From Luscinia megarhynchos (taxonomy: Eukaryota; Chordata; Aves; Passeriformes; Turdidae): a stretch of 64,000 bases of DNA. Positions 35,091-47,253 of this stretch are shown here, one piece after another. The stretch covers positions 4,307,290-4,371,289 of the forward strand of contig CM067589.1 of NCBI GenBank assembly GCA_034336665.1. Direction: 5' to 3'. Made by a program: the position numbers and the translations under genes. The notes under the pieces are model-generated. The model searched no databases, had not been told where the DNA came from, and saw nothing but the letters and a program-made list of their open reading frames with translations. Each line of letters starts with the position of its first letter. Position 1 is the first letter of the stretch.

Positions 35091-36291
35091 CTCTACTGGT
35101 TCAGCCACTAATTATTAACTTTCTACATTGCCTCTACTCTAATCATTATATGTATGGCTTCTATGCCTTGGCTTTGATTTTAGCTTCACTTCAGTTCCTG
35201 TAGAAGGGGAGGTGCTCAGAACAATGAGATGTGGTCATGGAAAGCTCCAACCACTGTTCCATAGAGGCCAAACCCCATTCTACCCAGCACCAGGAATGAA
35301 CACAGTGTTATCTCCAGGCTCCCTGGATTCAATGTTCTTGCCCTGTATTCCCTTAAGCAGGGACTCAAAGAATCAAGGTCCTGGCATTCAGCTTTCTCAT
35401 GCTCTAATCCCCAAACCTCCTGCTCATCCAGGCATGAGAGCAAGCTGTGAAACTGTGCTACCAGTCATTAATGCATCACCATAAATTCCCCAAGACACCA
35501 AGAGTCTCCAGGGAAGGCCAGCGCCCCAAGCCCAGCTCCAGAACAATTGGTGGCCGCTGAGGCTCTGGACTGCAGGCAAAACTTGGAATAGGAAGCACTG
35601 TCCAAAAATTATACTTTCCTTGCTAGGATCCAGGATATTGTTGTCTCTTGACATCACTCACAATGCAGCAATGCATAAATGCAATTGCTCAATGTGTAGT
35701 TCCACACAAGGGCTCTCCCCTGTGCAAAACACCCTGCACGTAGGACAGCAGACTCGGGGATGTGTTCACACAAGTGCACAAGCAGATGGATGTGCAGATA
35801 CTCACAGCCACGGTTGTTCAGGCAGAAGTGCAACAGGAGCCTCAGCGACTGTGCAGGCAGAGATATTATCCAAAGATATTTAAAGAAAAGGAAAAGGCAC
35901 ATAGTAAAAGAGGATCAAAAGGGTGATCAGAGAAACATGGTAGGGCTGGAAAAGGATGAGGCCCTTCCAATTAGCAGGAACATAAACAATACAAAAGAGT
36001 ACCACACTCTGGCATCACATGCCTCCTCAAGATACCATGGTTCATTTCTCTTACCCACATTGACACATCCTTGCCCCCAGGAAACTTGGAATCGTGCATA
36101 CCAGAATTCAGATAAGAATTGTGCTTCAGGGAACAGGAATGATGTAAGCCAGGAAATGCAAAGTCATTGTAAAGGGAAATCCCATCTCATGCCATACCGT
36201 TCCAAGAGATGTTTCCATTCATTTGGGATCATGCAGGAATATCATCACTCATGCAGCACGAGCTGTGGGCCCTGAGGCACTGTGGGGCCAG

Positions 36292-36358
36292 GATAAAAGG
36301 CAGCCTAACTGGTGGCTCTGTCAACCACTTCTGTCACCTCCTTCTCCTTGGGAACCAG
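36292..36358 (+). promoter_or_regulatory. Core promoter and exon 1 of gene 11 (class A)
   Basis: GATAAAA 36292-36298, donor GTGAGT after 36358, paired TCATGCAG boxes 36229-36236 and 36249-36256. Confidence 0.8.
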
Positions 36359-36746
36359 GTGAGTTGCAGGCCCCTTTCTGCTCCTCCCTCTCTAGAACAG
36401 CATAGTGCTTTGAACCGTTCTTCCTGCCCTTTCTTCTTCTGGGAATGTTCTGCCATGGTGATGGAGTGGGCAGAGGGGAGACCGTGTGTTGTGGCCAGAG
36501 GCTGGGGCTGGACTGAGGTGCTGATTTTCATGGAGCCCAGGCAGGAGCACGGCTGGGCCTGGCTGAGCTAGGAAGGAGTGTGCTGGGCTCAGGCAAAGGA
36601 TGCCCAGTTTGGGCCTGCACAGCCTGGAGCTGGGCAGGCAGCAGGGCCTGGTGTGGTTTGGGGTGCCTTGCGGGCTGTGTCTGAGGTGTGCGTGTGCTCT
36701 GCTTGCTCCCTGCCCTGTGTGCCAGCTGCAGCGCCAGGCTCCAGAC

Positions 36747-37073
36747 ATGTCCTGCCCTGAGAAGTGCCAGCAGTGCCAGCCCTGCAACCCTTGCTGCCAG
36801 CCCTGCGGCCCCTGCCCGCTGGCCAACAGCTGCAATGAGTGCTGTGTCAGGCAGTGCCAGAGCTCCCACGTGGCCATCCAGCCGCCGGCTGTGCTGGTGA
36901 CCCTGCCCGGCCCCATCCTCAGCTCCTTCCCACAGAACACCGTGGTGGGATCCTCCACCTCCGCTGCCGTTGGCAGCATCCTCAGCTCTGAGGGAGTGCC
37001 CATCAGCTCCGGGGGCTTTGACATCTCCTGCATCACCCGCGGTTATGGTGAAAGATGTTGTCGTCCCTGCTAA
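36747..37073 (+). CDS. Gene 11: feather-type beta-keratin, class A (108 aa)
   Basis: Exact class A consensus. Exon 2 starts 36726, intron 36359-36725, poly(A) signal 37369-37374. Mirror partner of gene 14 and direct partner of gene 4, yet its protein matches genes 2, 8 and 18 rather than either partner. Confidence 0.95.
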   Translation: MSCPEKCQQCQPCNPCCQPCGPCPLANSCNECCVRQCQSSHVAIQPPAVLVTLPGPILSSFPQNTVVGSSTSAAVGSILSSEGVPISSGGFDISCITRGYGERCCRPC

Positions 37074-37374
37074 AGATGCTGCCGCCAACATCCTTGGGCA
37101 AGAACCTCCAGAATCTCAGTGCCCACTGCTGGAATGAAGATGGAACTTTAAGGCATTGGCTTTAGAGCTGAAGACTGTTGTTTCCCTCTTGCCTTTATCC
37201 TCCCATTTATCTCTTCCATTCCTTTCCTGTCCCCTCAACTTAATGCCAGCCTAGTGGGACCTGTTGGCCTCCTTCCCTTGGCAGGCCAGGAGGTCAGACA
37301 TCCCCACTGCATCTTAGTGGCTGCCTTCTGCTGCCCTCTGGGAGCCTCATCCTTTTCTTCTTTGACTTAATAAA

Positions 37375-38715
37375 GATTCTTTTGCATTCAAATCTCAGCC
37401 TCTGATTTCTCCTTCTTTCTGTGAAAACTCTTCCAGTTTGCTCATTGGCAAAGGAGTGGAGGAGGATGCGCACTGCAACTGCTGCAGTTCTGGGGTTTTT
37501 TTCCCTTTCCCTTGGGGCTGACCAGTATGTTTCTCTTTGTGTAAGTGTTGAGGCATGGTAATAAATTGTCAAGAATTGTTTTTGGATGCCTCAACACTGG
37601 AAGATTGCAAGAGCTGATTGGACACAGCTTTGAACAAACTGGTGTAGTGGGTGACATCAGTGCCCATCTGTTGAAGGCAAGAGGAGTGGAACGAAATGGC
37701 CTTGAAGTGTCTTTCCTGACCAAACCATTTCTAATGAAACCCACTTTCACAGGGGCAGCAGCAGTGTGAGAAATGTTCTCAGAGTTGGCATTGCTGAATC
37801 ACCATGGGACACGCTTAGGTCTGACTCAGTTAGACAAGACAGAAGCCACTGGATTCTTCAAACAGAGCCCATTCCAGCAGCCTTATTTCGAAAGTCTGCC
37901 TTTGTGAGCAACCACGACACATGAGGAAGCCCTGCATCCTGGGACATTGCCAACCATCACTTACCGAGAAAACATTGCCATAAATTTGGATTTTTTCCCA
38001 GGATTCTTCTGCATGGGTAAACTTTTGCTTTAGCAAACTGCCTTCTACCAAGCTTCACATTCTTCCATTTAATTTCATCTTCTCTGTACATTCGAAAAAT
38101 GGGATTGATTGAGCTGCTTGCTGGGCACCATCCTGCAGGCCAAAGTCCACTAAGCACAGCTGGGAATCCAGCACAGGGCAAGAGCAGAAATGAGCGGCAG
38201 AAGAGGGGCATGGACTGTTGACCAAAGAGAGACGTATTGGAGGGGCAGAACAACCACAAATGATACCAGCAGGCCCTGACCCATTCCCAAAATGGGCCAG
38301 AAAAAAAGGGCTACACAGGACAACTCATGAAATGTAACAGGGAGATGAAGGACAGATGGTACCTATACAGGAAGAAAGAAAGTGATTCACAGAGATCTTA
38401 GCCCCAAACAAACCCACAGGAATGACACAGGTTCATGGCATGTACCCGCATGGAATGCCACCTTCACATGATCTGAGAATTCTGCCTCCTCTGATGTTTT
38501 TATATCCTGGAAATTATTTGGCCTCTCATCCCAAAACTTACAGAAGTCTTCAGATAGGAATGCACACGGCAAAAACCAGGAAATAGAGACCACAGAGCAG
38601 GAAACCAGGACACAGCCCCTACCATTAGCTGGCATGGTGCACATTTAACATGAGCTGGTCACAAAATTATGACTTCCACTAAGGTGCGTCTGGGCCTGAG
38701 GCAGTGCAGGACTGC
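37375..38715 (+). other. Spacer between genes 11 and 12
   Basis: A-gene 3' flank with CR1 relic, then the 5' flank of gene 12. Mirrored at 43.32-44.64 kb. No gene. Confidence 0.6.
37531..37708 (+). mobile_element. CR1-type LINE relic downstream of gene 11
   Basis: TGTTGAGGCATGG, CAACACTGGAAGATTGCAAG and GGCCTTGAAG follow CR1 order. Mirrored at 44.30 kb. Confidence 0.65.
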
Positions 38716-38782
38716 TATAAAAGGCAGCCCAAGTCTCTGTGCTCTCATCCACTTCTCTCACCTCCTTCTCCTCAGAAAGCAC
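38716..38782 (+). promoter_or_regulatory. Core promoter and exon 1 of gene 12 (class B)
   Basis: TATAAAA 38716-38722. Exon 1 ends unusually, AAAGCAC before GTGAGT, where other genes end in CAG. Confidence 0.8.
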
Positions 38783-39106
38783 GTGAGTGAGAAACTTCTT
38801 CTTCTCCTGATCCTGCTGCTTCAAGACCAGCTGTTTCCTGGCTGTCGGTCTCAGCTGACAGGGGCTGTCATAGCCCAGAGCTGGGAGCTGCTTGTGCTGG
38901 GAGAGGGCAGGGGAGAGAAGGTCTTGTGCAGACAGAGAGAGGCTGGGACTTGGCTCAGGTGGCTCCTGGGCTTTGAGCTGGGCAGTGCAATGTGGGCCAG
39001 CAGGTGCCTTGGCTGCAGGGTGTTTGAGTGCCATGCTGCTCCTCACTGGTCATCACTTTCTGCTTCTCCCTTCCTTCTATCCTAGGTGCTCCTGTGACCC
39101 CGAGCC

Positions 39107-39403
39107 ATGTCCTGCAACCCTTGCTGCCAGCCCTGCGGCCCCTGCCCGCTGGCCAACAGCTGCAATGAGTGCTGTGTCAGGCAGTGCCAGAGCTCCCACG
39201 TGGCCATTGAGCCGCCTGCTGTGCTGGTGACCCTGCCCGGCCCCATCCTCAGCTCCTTCCCACAGAACACCGTGGTGGGATCCTCCACCTCTGCTGCTGT
39301 TGGCAACATCCTCAGCTGTGGCGGAGTGCCCATCAGCTCCGGGGGCTTTGACCTCTCCTGCATCACCAACTGCTATGGCAGCAGATGTTGTCCTCCCTGC
39401 TAA
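39107..39403 (+). CDS. Gene 12: feather-type beta-keratin, class B (98 aa)
   Basis: B consensus except I83L (FDLSC). Its mirror partner gene 13 has I83. Exon 2 starts 39086, intron 38783-39085, poly(A) signal 39711-39716. The 3' UTR has an inserted segment around GTCTGTCGTCGACAGCAAAG (about 39646-39667) found otherwise only in gene 13. Tail-to-tail with gene 13 across the palindrome centre. Confidence 0.95.
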   Translation: MSCNPCCQPCGPCPLANSCNECCVRQCQSSHVAIEPPAVLVTLPGPILSSFPQNTVVGSSTSAAVGNILSCGGVPISSGGFDLSCITNCYGSRCCPPC

Positions 39404-39716
39404 ACCTGCTGCCAACATCCTTGGGCAAGAACATCCATGACCTCACAACATGGTGCTGCACTGAAGATGGATCTTTGTAACAATGAATTTGTGCCCTTGG
39501 TTATTTTGTTGTTTTCTTCCACTCTCATCCCTTCTCTTCCTTTCCTCTCAGCACCACCCAATGCCAGCCCAGTGGGACCTGTTTGCCTCCCTCCATCTCT
39601 CTGCAGGCCAGGCAAATGGACAGCCCCACTGCACCCCTGTGGCTGTTGTCTGTCGTCGACAGCAAAGCCTGGTGTAGTCTTTCAGCTACCTCCTTTTCTT
39701 CCTGACACTCAATAAA

Positions 39717-40060
39717 GTTGTTTTGCATCCAAACCTGGCCCTCTGCTTTCTCCTTCTTTGTGTGGGAACTCTTCCATTCAGCTCAGGGCAAAAGGTGGAA
39801 GAAGTCGACAGCTGACGCTCCATGGTGGATTTTACTTTGGGCCTTTTTCATTAGAGCTTACAAAGACTTCCCTGGCTTCCTGTAAATGATGACCATCCAC
39901 AGAAGATGATGTCAGAAGGTCACACGAGAGGGAACAGAAAACAGCAATGCCTGGGGATAGTCAACAACCTCCCCTTTCCAAACACCTCCCTCACATTAGC
40001 CTTCTTCTGCCCAGCTTCTAACCACAAATGCAGTGTGCAGGCAGAAAGCCAGATTGAGGC
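39717..40060 (+). other. 3' flank of gene 12, inner end of left arm
   Basis: B/C-type 3' flank, mirrored to about 41976. Similarity stops near CAGATTGAGGCC at 40060. Confidence 0.6.
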
Positions 40061-41975
40061 CCGGGCTTTCCAACTAGGCTTTCTTTTTATCCTCAGGGCT
40101 CACAGTCTGTGGTCTGACAAATACATAACAAATTTCCAGCACAATTCAAATGAACGGAATCCTCTCTGGGAACAGTATGGCATGAGTTGGTTTTTCCCTC
40201 TACCGTGGCTTTGCATTTCCTAGCTTACAACATTTCCATTCCCTCAAGGACACTTCTTCTTAGGGCTGGTATGCGAGATTCCAGGTGTCCTGGGGGCAAA
40301 CATGTGGCAGTGTAAGAGACATGAACTGAGTGCAGAAGGTCTCCAAAGGATGGCAGGTGATGCCAGCCTGGGGCACTGTGGTGGAAATTTATAATGCTGC
40401 CAGATTTTTGTAATTCCTGCCCACTGGTAGAGCCACATTTGTTCCAAGACCTTCCAATCTTTTGCACAGCACCAAATAGCTCCACTCATGGAGCTCCACT
40501 TGTTTGCCTTGCCTTCTTTCTGAACCCTCTTTGCCCTCCTCCTTATTCTGCACCCACATTGAGACTTGTGCAGCACTGCTGCCTGAGCATGTGTCCTGCT
40601 TTGTGTGCTCTGGAGCAGCCCTGGACGAGAGCTCCCCAGCATCTCCTCAGGCCCATGCCTTGCTATGGCCTGTGGCCCGTGTGCTCAGCCATGTGCAGTG
40701 ATGTGTGTGGCAGTGTGGCTGTGCCCCAGTGTGTGCGAGTATCTGCACACGCCTGTGCTTGTGGCCTGGTGGGAAGAGCCCCTGAGAGCCTCTGGCCTGG
40801 CCGGGGATGCTTGTGCTCAGGGCAGAGCACTTGTGTGCAGCCCCCCTGGCCGTGAGCCTGTGCACGTGTGCCGGGCTCTGTGCGTCTGCCTTCATCTCTG
40901 GGCGCACCTGGGCAGGCTGGCAATGTCTCAGTGCCCCTGGCTCTGTGTGCACAGCTGTGCCTGAGCTGACGGCTCAGCCCAGCCCTGGCAGGGCCCGCAG
41001 GGACTCCCCTGCCCAGCAGTGCCAGCCACTCACACACACTCAGCCCCCAGTTCCTCCTCTGCAGCAGCCTGGAGAGGGCCACGGCACTCGCGGCTTCCCA
41101 AGGACAATCCCAAAGCCAGGCCATGCCCTTGATGCCACCTCCAGGCAGCCTTGGGGCACTCAGCTGTTTCCCAGGGTCCGTGCTCCTGCCTCACGGGGAG
41201 GCTTTGAGGTTACAGTGTTCTGGTGGCTCTGAGGAGATGGGGAGTCCTGTGGCCACACTGGCCTTTGTTGTGAGTCATGAGCTATGGGCAAAGGTTTCTG
41301 TCAAACAGAATGGAGTGTGTGGAGAAAAGTGTTTGTTCCTGTCTGGGAGGTGGAGGCTGGAAGATGGGAGAGCTGCTCCTGTCCCAGAGACAGGAGGGGA
41401 AACAGTGATAGCCTCCAACAGGGTGGGAGCATGGTTTTGGTTCTCTTCTCATGCTCATTTGATCCTGGGAAAACCCTCAGCCATGCCCTGTTGCAGTGGG
41501 TGAGGGTGGTAGAGTGCTGCAACCTTCCATGGGAAGGGTCTTAAAAAGACACCCCAAGGCTTACAGGCTGGTCTGCCTTTGCCTGAGTGATTTCAGCTCT
41601 CTTGTGAGAGATGCTGTGGGCATGCTGCAGAACAAAGAGACCGGAATTTTTCAATGTGGTTCGACGGAGATCTTTTATCCTTCTCTAGTGAAGACATCCA
41701 GGGATAAAGAACGGCCGACTGTTTTTGAGGGAGCCAGGAATATAAAAAAAGGGCAGGTGGGGGGAGAGAGCAAAAGGGCCAATTATCTCTATATTGCTGG
41801 GGATGAACACAGTGGAAGAACAAATGGTGTACACAATATTTCTATGGAAATGAGCATCACTCTGTAAGAGATTTTTCTCTTACCAGGAACAAGGGAAGAG
41901 ATCACCCAAGGGCTCTATCTCCATAGAGAGGTGTGAGCATTTGGACTTAAGAGCTTTCCCTCCAGAGAAGAGCCA
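40061..41975 (-). repeat. Palindrome centre spacer
   Basis: Reads on the minus strand as the gene 7-8 spacer (24.1-25.8 kb): LTR-like remnant (41.59-41.97), GC-rich block (40.595-41.27), then an A-gene 5' flank (40.14-40.55) that stops before any promoter or keratin exon. It is therefore a gene-less remnant of an A unit. Confidence 0.65.
40595..41270 (-). repeat. GC-rich conserved block, copy 3
   Basis: Copy within the palindrome spacer. Almost base-for-base the same as copies 2 and 4 in its core. Confidence 0.7.
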
Positions 41976-42632
41976 GGACCTCAATCAGGTCTTGTGCCTG
42001 CACACTGCCTTTGTGGTTAGAAGCTGGGCAGAAGGGCTAATGTGAGGGAGGTGTTTGGAAAGGGGAGGTTGTTGACTATCCCCAGGCATTGCTGTTTTCT
42101 GTTCCCTCTCGTGTGACCTTCTGACATCATCTTCTGTGGATGGTCATCATTTACAGGAAGCCAGGGAAGTCTTTGTAAGCTCTAATGAAAAAGGCCCAAA
42201 GTAAAATCCACCATGGAGCGTCAGCTGTCGACTTCTTCCACCTTTTGCCCTGAGCTGAATGGAAGAGTTCCCACACAAAGAAGGAGAAAGCAGAGGGCCA
42301 GGTTTGGATGCAAAACAACTTTATTGAGTGTCAGGAAGAAAAGGAGGTAGCTGAAAGACTACACCAGGCTTTGCTGTCGACGACAGACAACAGCCACAGG
42401 GGTGCAGTGGGGCTGTCCATTTGCCTGGCCTGCAGAGAGATGGAGGGAGGCAAACAGGTCCCACTGGGCTGGCATTGGGTGGTGCTGAGAGGAAAGGAAG
42501 AGAAGGGATGAGAGTGGAAGAAAACAACAAAATAACCAAGGGCACAAATTCATTGTTACAAAGATCCATCTTCAGTGCAGCACCATGTTGTGAGGTCATG
42601 GATGTTCTTGCCCAAGGATGTTGGCAGCAGGT

Positions 42633-42929
42633 TTAGCAGGGAGGACAACATCTGCTGCCATAGCAGTTGGTGATGCAGGAGATGTCAAAGCCCCCGGAGC
42701 TGATGGGCACTCCGCCACAGCTGAGGATGTTGCCAACAGCAGCAGAGGTGGAGGATCCCACCACGGTGTTCTGTGGGAAGGAGCTGAGGATGGGGCCGGG
42801 CAGGGTCACCAGCACAGCAGGCGGCTCAATGGCCACGTGGGAGCTCTGGCACTGCCTGACACAGCACTCATTGCAGCTGTTGGCCAGCGGGCAGGGGCCG
42901 CAGGGCTGGCAGCAAGGGTTGCAGGACAT
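42633..42929 (-). CDS. Gene 13: feather-type beta-keratin, class B (98 aa)
   Basis: Exact B consensus (EPPAVL, QNTVVG, FDISC, RCCPPC). Exon 2 starts 42950, intron 42951-43250 (300 bp), poly(A) signal 42320-42325 (minus). Carries the same odd 3' UTR insertion as gene 12 (about 42369-42390). Confidence 0.95.
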   Translation of the reverse strand: MSCNPCCQPCGPCPLANSCNECCVRQCQSSHVAIEPPAVLVTLPGPILSSFPQNTVVGSSTSAAVGNILSCGGVPISSGGFDISCITNCYGSRCCPPC

Positions 42930-43250
42930 GGCTCGGGGTCACAGGAGCACCTAGGATAGAAGGAAGGGAGAAGCAGAAAGTGATGACCAGTGAGGAGCAG
43001 CATGGCACTCAAACACCCAGCAGCCAAGGCACCTGCTGGCCCACATTGCACTGCCCAGCTCAAAGCCCAGGAGCCACCTGAGCCAAGTCCCAGCCTCTCT
43101 CTGTCTGCACAAGACCTTCTCTCCCCTGCCCTCTCCCAGCACGAGCAGCTCCCAGCCCTGGGCTGTGACAGCCCCTGTCAGCTGAGACCGACAGCCAGGA
43201 AAGAGCTGGTCTTGAAGCAGCACGATGAGGAGAAGAGGCTACCCACTCAC

Positions 43251-43314
43251 CTGATTTCTGAGAAGGAGATGAGAGAAGTGGATGAGAGCACAGAGACTTG
43301 GGCTGCCTTTTATA
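43251..43314 (-). promoter_or_regulatory. Core promoter and exon 1 of gene 13 (class B)
   Basis: TATAAAA on minus strand 43308-43314. Exon 1 is 3 nt shorter than usual and ends GAAATCAG before GTGAGT. Confidence 0.85.
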
Positions 43315-44637
43315 GCACTCCTGCACTGCTTCAGGCCCAGAGGCATTTTAGTGGAAGTCATAATTTTGTGACCAGCTCATGTTAAATGTGCACCATGCCA
43401 GCTAATGGTAGGGGCTGTGTCCTGGTTTCCTGCTCTGTGGTCTCTATTTCCTGGTTTTTGCCGTGTGCATTCCTATCTGAAGACTTCTGTAAGTTTTGGG
43501 ATGAGAGGCCAAATAATTTCAGAGGAGGCAGAATTCTCAGATCATGTGAAGGTGGCATTCTCTGTGGGTACATGCCATGAACCTGTGTCATTCCTGTGGG
43601 TTTGTTTGTGGCTAAGATCTCTGTGAATCACTTTCTTTCTTCCTGTATAGGTACCATCTGTCCTTCATCTCCCTGTTACATTTCATGAGTTGTCCTGTGT
43701 AGCCCTTTTTTTCTGGCCCATTTTGGGAATGGGTCAGGGCCAGCTGGTATCATTTGTGGTTGTTCTGCCCCTCCAATACGTCTCTCTTTGGTCAACAGTC
43801 CATGCCCCTCTTCTGCCGCTCATTTCTGCTCTTGCCCTGTGCTGGATTCCCAGCTGTGCTTAGTGGACTTTGGCCTGCAGGATGGTGCCCAGCAAGCAGC
43901 TCAATCAATCCCATTTTTCGAATGTACAGAGAAGATGAAATTAAATGGAAGAATGTGAAGCTTGGTAGAAGGCAGTTTGCTAAAGCAAAAGTTTACCCAT
44001 GCAGAAGAATCCTGGGAAAAAATCCAAATTTATGGCAATGTTTTCTCGGTAAGTGATGGTTGGCAATGTCCCAGGATGCAGGGCTTCCTCATGTGTCGTG
44101 GTTGCTCACAAAGGCAGACTTTCGAAATAAGGCTGCAGGAATGGGCTCTGTTTGAAGAATCCAGTGGCTTCTGTCTTGTCTAACTGAGTCAGATCTAAGT
44201 GTGTCCCAAGGTGATTCAGCAATGCCAACTCTGAGAACATTTCTCACACTGCTGCTGCCCCTGTGAAAGTGGGTTTCATTAGAAATGGTTTGGTCAGGAA
44301 AGACACTTCAAGGCCATTTCATTCCACTCCTCTTGCCTTCAACAGATGGGCACTGATGCCACCCACTACACCAGTTTGTTCAAAGCTGTGTCCAATCAGC
44401 TCTTGCAATCTTCCAGTGTTGAGGCATCCAAAAACAATTCTTGACAATTTATTACCATGCCTCAACACTTACACAAAGAGAAACATACTGGTCAGCCCCA
44501 AGGGAAAGGGAAAAATCCCCAGAACTGCAGCAGTTGCAGTGCGCATCCTCCTCCACTCCTTTGCCAATGAGCAAACTGGAAGAGTTTTCACAGAAAGAAG
44601 GAGAAATCAGAGGCTGAGATTTGAATGCAAAAGAATC
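43315..44637 (-). other. Spacer between genes 14 and 13
   Basis: Mirror of 37.38-38.72 kb, with a CR1 relic. No gene. Confidence 0.6.
44300..44500 (-). mobile_element. CR1-type LINE relic downstream of gene 14
   Basis: Minus-strand mirror of the relic at 37.53 kb. Confidence 0.65.
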
Positions 44638-44938
44638 TTTATTAAGTCAAACAAGAAAAGGATGAGGCTCCCAGAGGGCAGCAGAAGGCAGCCACTAAGA
44701 TGCAGTGGGGATGTCTGACCTCCTGGCCTGCCAAGGGAAGGAGGCCAACAGGTCCCACTAGGCTGGCATTAAGTTGAGGGGACAGGAAAGGAATGGAAGA
44801 GATAAATGAGAGGATAAAGGCAAGAAGGAAACAACAGTCTGCAGCTCTAAAGCCAATGCCTTAAAGTTCCATCTTCATTCCAGCAGTGGGCTCTGAGATT
44901 TTGGAGGTTCTTGCCCAAGGATGTTGGCGGCAGCATCT

Positions 44939-45265
44939 TTAGCAGGGACGACAACATCTTTCACCATAACCGCGGGTGATGCAGGAGATGTCAAAGCCCC
45001 CGGAGCTGATGGGCACTCCCTCAGAGCTGAGGATGCTGCCAATGGCAGCGGAGGTGGAGGATCCCACCACGGTGTTCTGTGGGAAGGAGCTGAGGATGGG
45101 GCCGGGCAGGGTCACCAGCACAGCAGGCGGCTGGATGGCCACGTGGGAGCTCTGGCACTGCCTGACACAGCACTCATTGCAGCTGTTGGCCAGCGGGCAG
45201 GGGCCGCAGGGCTGGCAGCAAGGGTTGCAGGGCTGGCACTGCTGGCACCTCTCAGGGCAGGACAT
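44939..45265 (-). CDS. Gene 14: feather-type beta-keratin, class A (108 aa)
   Basis: The most changed A protein, with two conservative substitutions: K6R in the N-terminal arm and V75I after the core. Exon 2 starts 45286, intron 45287-45653, poly(A) signal 44638-44643 (minus). Divergent from gene 15. Confidence 0.95.
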   Translation of the reverse strand: MSCPERCQQCQPCNPCCQPCGPCPLANSCNECCVRQCQSSHVAIQPPAVLVTLPGPILSSFPQNTVVGSSTSAAIGSILSSEGVPISSGGFDISCITRGYGERCCRPC

Positions 45266-45653
45266 GTCTGGAGCCTGGTGCTGCAGCTGGCACACAGGGC
45301 AGGGAGCAAGCAGAGCACACGCACACCTCAGACACAGCCCGCAAGGCACCCCAAACCACACCAGGCCCTGCTGCCTGCCCAGCTCCAGGCTGTGCAGGCC
45401 CAAACTGGGCATCCTTTGCCTGAGCCCAGCACGCTCCTTCCCAGCTCAGCCAGGCCCAGCCGTGCTCCTGCCTGGGCTCCATGAAAATCAGCACCTCAGC
45501 CCAGCCCCAGCCTCGGTCACAACACACGGTCTCCCCTCTGCCCACACCACCACCATGGTAGAACATTCCCAGAAGAACAAAGGGCAGGAAGAAGGGCTGG
45601 AAAGCACTATGCCGTTCTAGAGGGGGAGGAGCAGAAAGGGGCCTGCAACTCAC

Positions 45654-45720
45654 CTGGTTCCCAAGGAGAAGTCGGTGACAGAAGTAATTGACAGAGCCAC
45701 CAGTTAGGCTGCCTTTTATC
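45654..45720 (-). promoter_or_regulatory. Core promoter and exon 1 of gene 14 (class A)
   Basis: GATAAAA on minus strand 45714-45720, donor GTGAGT, paired TCATGCAG boxes (minus) at 45756-45763 and 45776-45783. Confidence 0.8.
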
Positions 45721-47253
45721 CTGGCCCCACAGTGCCTCAGGGCCCACAGCTCGTGCTGCATGAGTGATGATATTCCTGCATGATCCCAAATGAATGGAAA
45801 CATCTCTTGGAATGGTATGGCATGAGATGGGATTTCCCTTTACAATGACTTTGCATTTCCTGGCTTACATCATTCCTGTTCCCTGAAGCACAATTCTTAT
45901 CTGAATTCTGGTATGCACGATTCCAAGTTTCCTGGGGGCAAGGATGTCAATGTGGGTAAGAGAAATGAACCATGGTATCTTGAGGAGGCATGTGATGCCA
46001 GACTGTGGTACTCTTTTGTATTGTTTATGTTCCTGCTAATTGGAAGGGCCTCATCCTTTTCCAGCCCTACTATGTATCTCTGATCACCCTTTTGATCCTC
46101 TTTTACTATGTGCCTTTTCCTTTTCTTTAAATATCTTTGGATAATATCTCTGCCGGCACAGTCGCTGAGGCTCCTGTTGCACTTCTGCCTGAACAACCGT
46201 GGCTGTGAGTATCTGCACATCCATCTGCTTGTGCACTTGTGTGAACACATCCCCGAGTCTGCTGTCCTACGTGCAGGGTGTTTTGCACAGGGGAGAGCCC
46301 TTGTGTGGAACTACACATTGAGCAATTGCATTTATGCATTGCTGCATTGTGAGTGATGTCAAGAGACAACAATATCCTGGATCCTAGCAAGGAAAGTAGA
46401 AGTTTTGGACAGTGCTTCCTATTCCAAGTTTTGCCTGCAGTCCAGAGCCTCAGCGGCCACCAATTGTTCTGGAGCTGGGCTTGGGGCGCTGGCTTTCCCT
46501 GGAGGCTCTTGGTGTCTTGGGGATTTATGGTGACACATTACTGATTGGTAGCACAGTTTCACAGCTTGCTCTCATGCCTGGATGAGCAGGAGGTTTGGGG
46601 ATTAGAGCATGAGAAAGCTGAATGCCAGGACCTTGATTCTTTGAGTCCCTGCTTAAGGGAATACAGGGCAAGCACATTGAATCCAGGGAGCCTGGAGATA
46701 ACACTGTGTTCATTCCTGGTGCTGGGTAGAATGGGGTTTGGCCTCTATGGAACAGTGGTTGGAGCTTTCCATGACCACATCTCATTGTTCTGAGCACCTC
46801 CCCTTCTACAGGAACTGAAGTGAAGCAAAAATCAAAATTAAGATATAGAAGCCATACATATAATGATTAGAGTAGAGGCAATGTAGAAAGTTAATAATTA
46901 GTGGCTGAACCAGTAGAGCTAAGACAATATATCACATGCCTGACTTTGTTGTTTCAGGATGGGTAGATGGGATATTGTTAAAATGAAGAAACCGTAACAG
47001 CACCTGGGCCCTGAAAGAAGCCGGAACCAGGCTGGGGTGCTTGAACTATGGCCATGGGGCCAGAGAGGCTGGCAACAGGACAAAGGTGAAAAGTTGAAAA
47101 TGAGGAAGACTCCCTGACTTCATCTTAGAAGACCACTGACCCATTTCAAACACCAACTGACCCATTTGAAGGAAAGAACTGCACAAGAATTAAAGGACAT
47201 TGAGCTAATTTCAATACAAATTGGGAGTAGGTGGGGTTAGGTAATGCATATGT

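Larger units (their letters stand above)
32759..36291. other. Divergent intergenic region, genes 10 and 11
   Basis: Near copy of 10.78-14.33 kb with the same order of B flank, five-copy block, LTR-like segment (about 34.26-35.1 kb) and A flank. No gene. Confidence 0.6.
30458..40060 (+). repeat. Palindrome left arm / unit U2 (genes 10, 11, 12)
   Basis: Inverted copy of 41976-52238. Mirrored positions add up to about 82010-82036 in the inner part and about 82696-82706 beyond the LTR insertion of the right arm (genes 11/14: 82012; 12/13: 82036; 10/15: 82694). Also a direct copy of U1. Confidence 0.9.
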
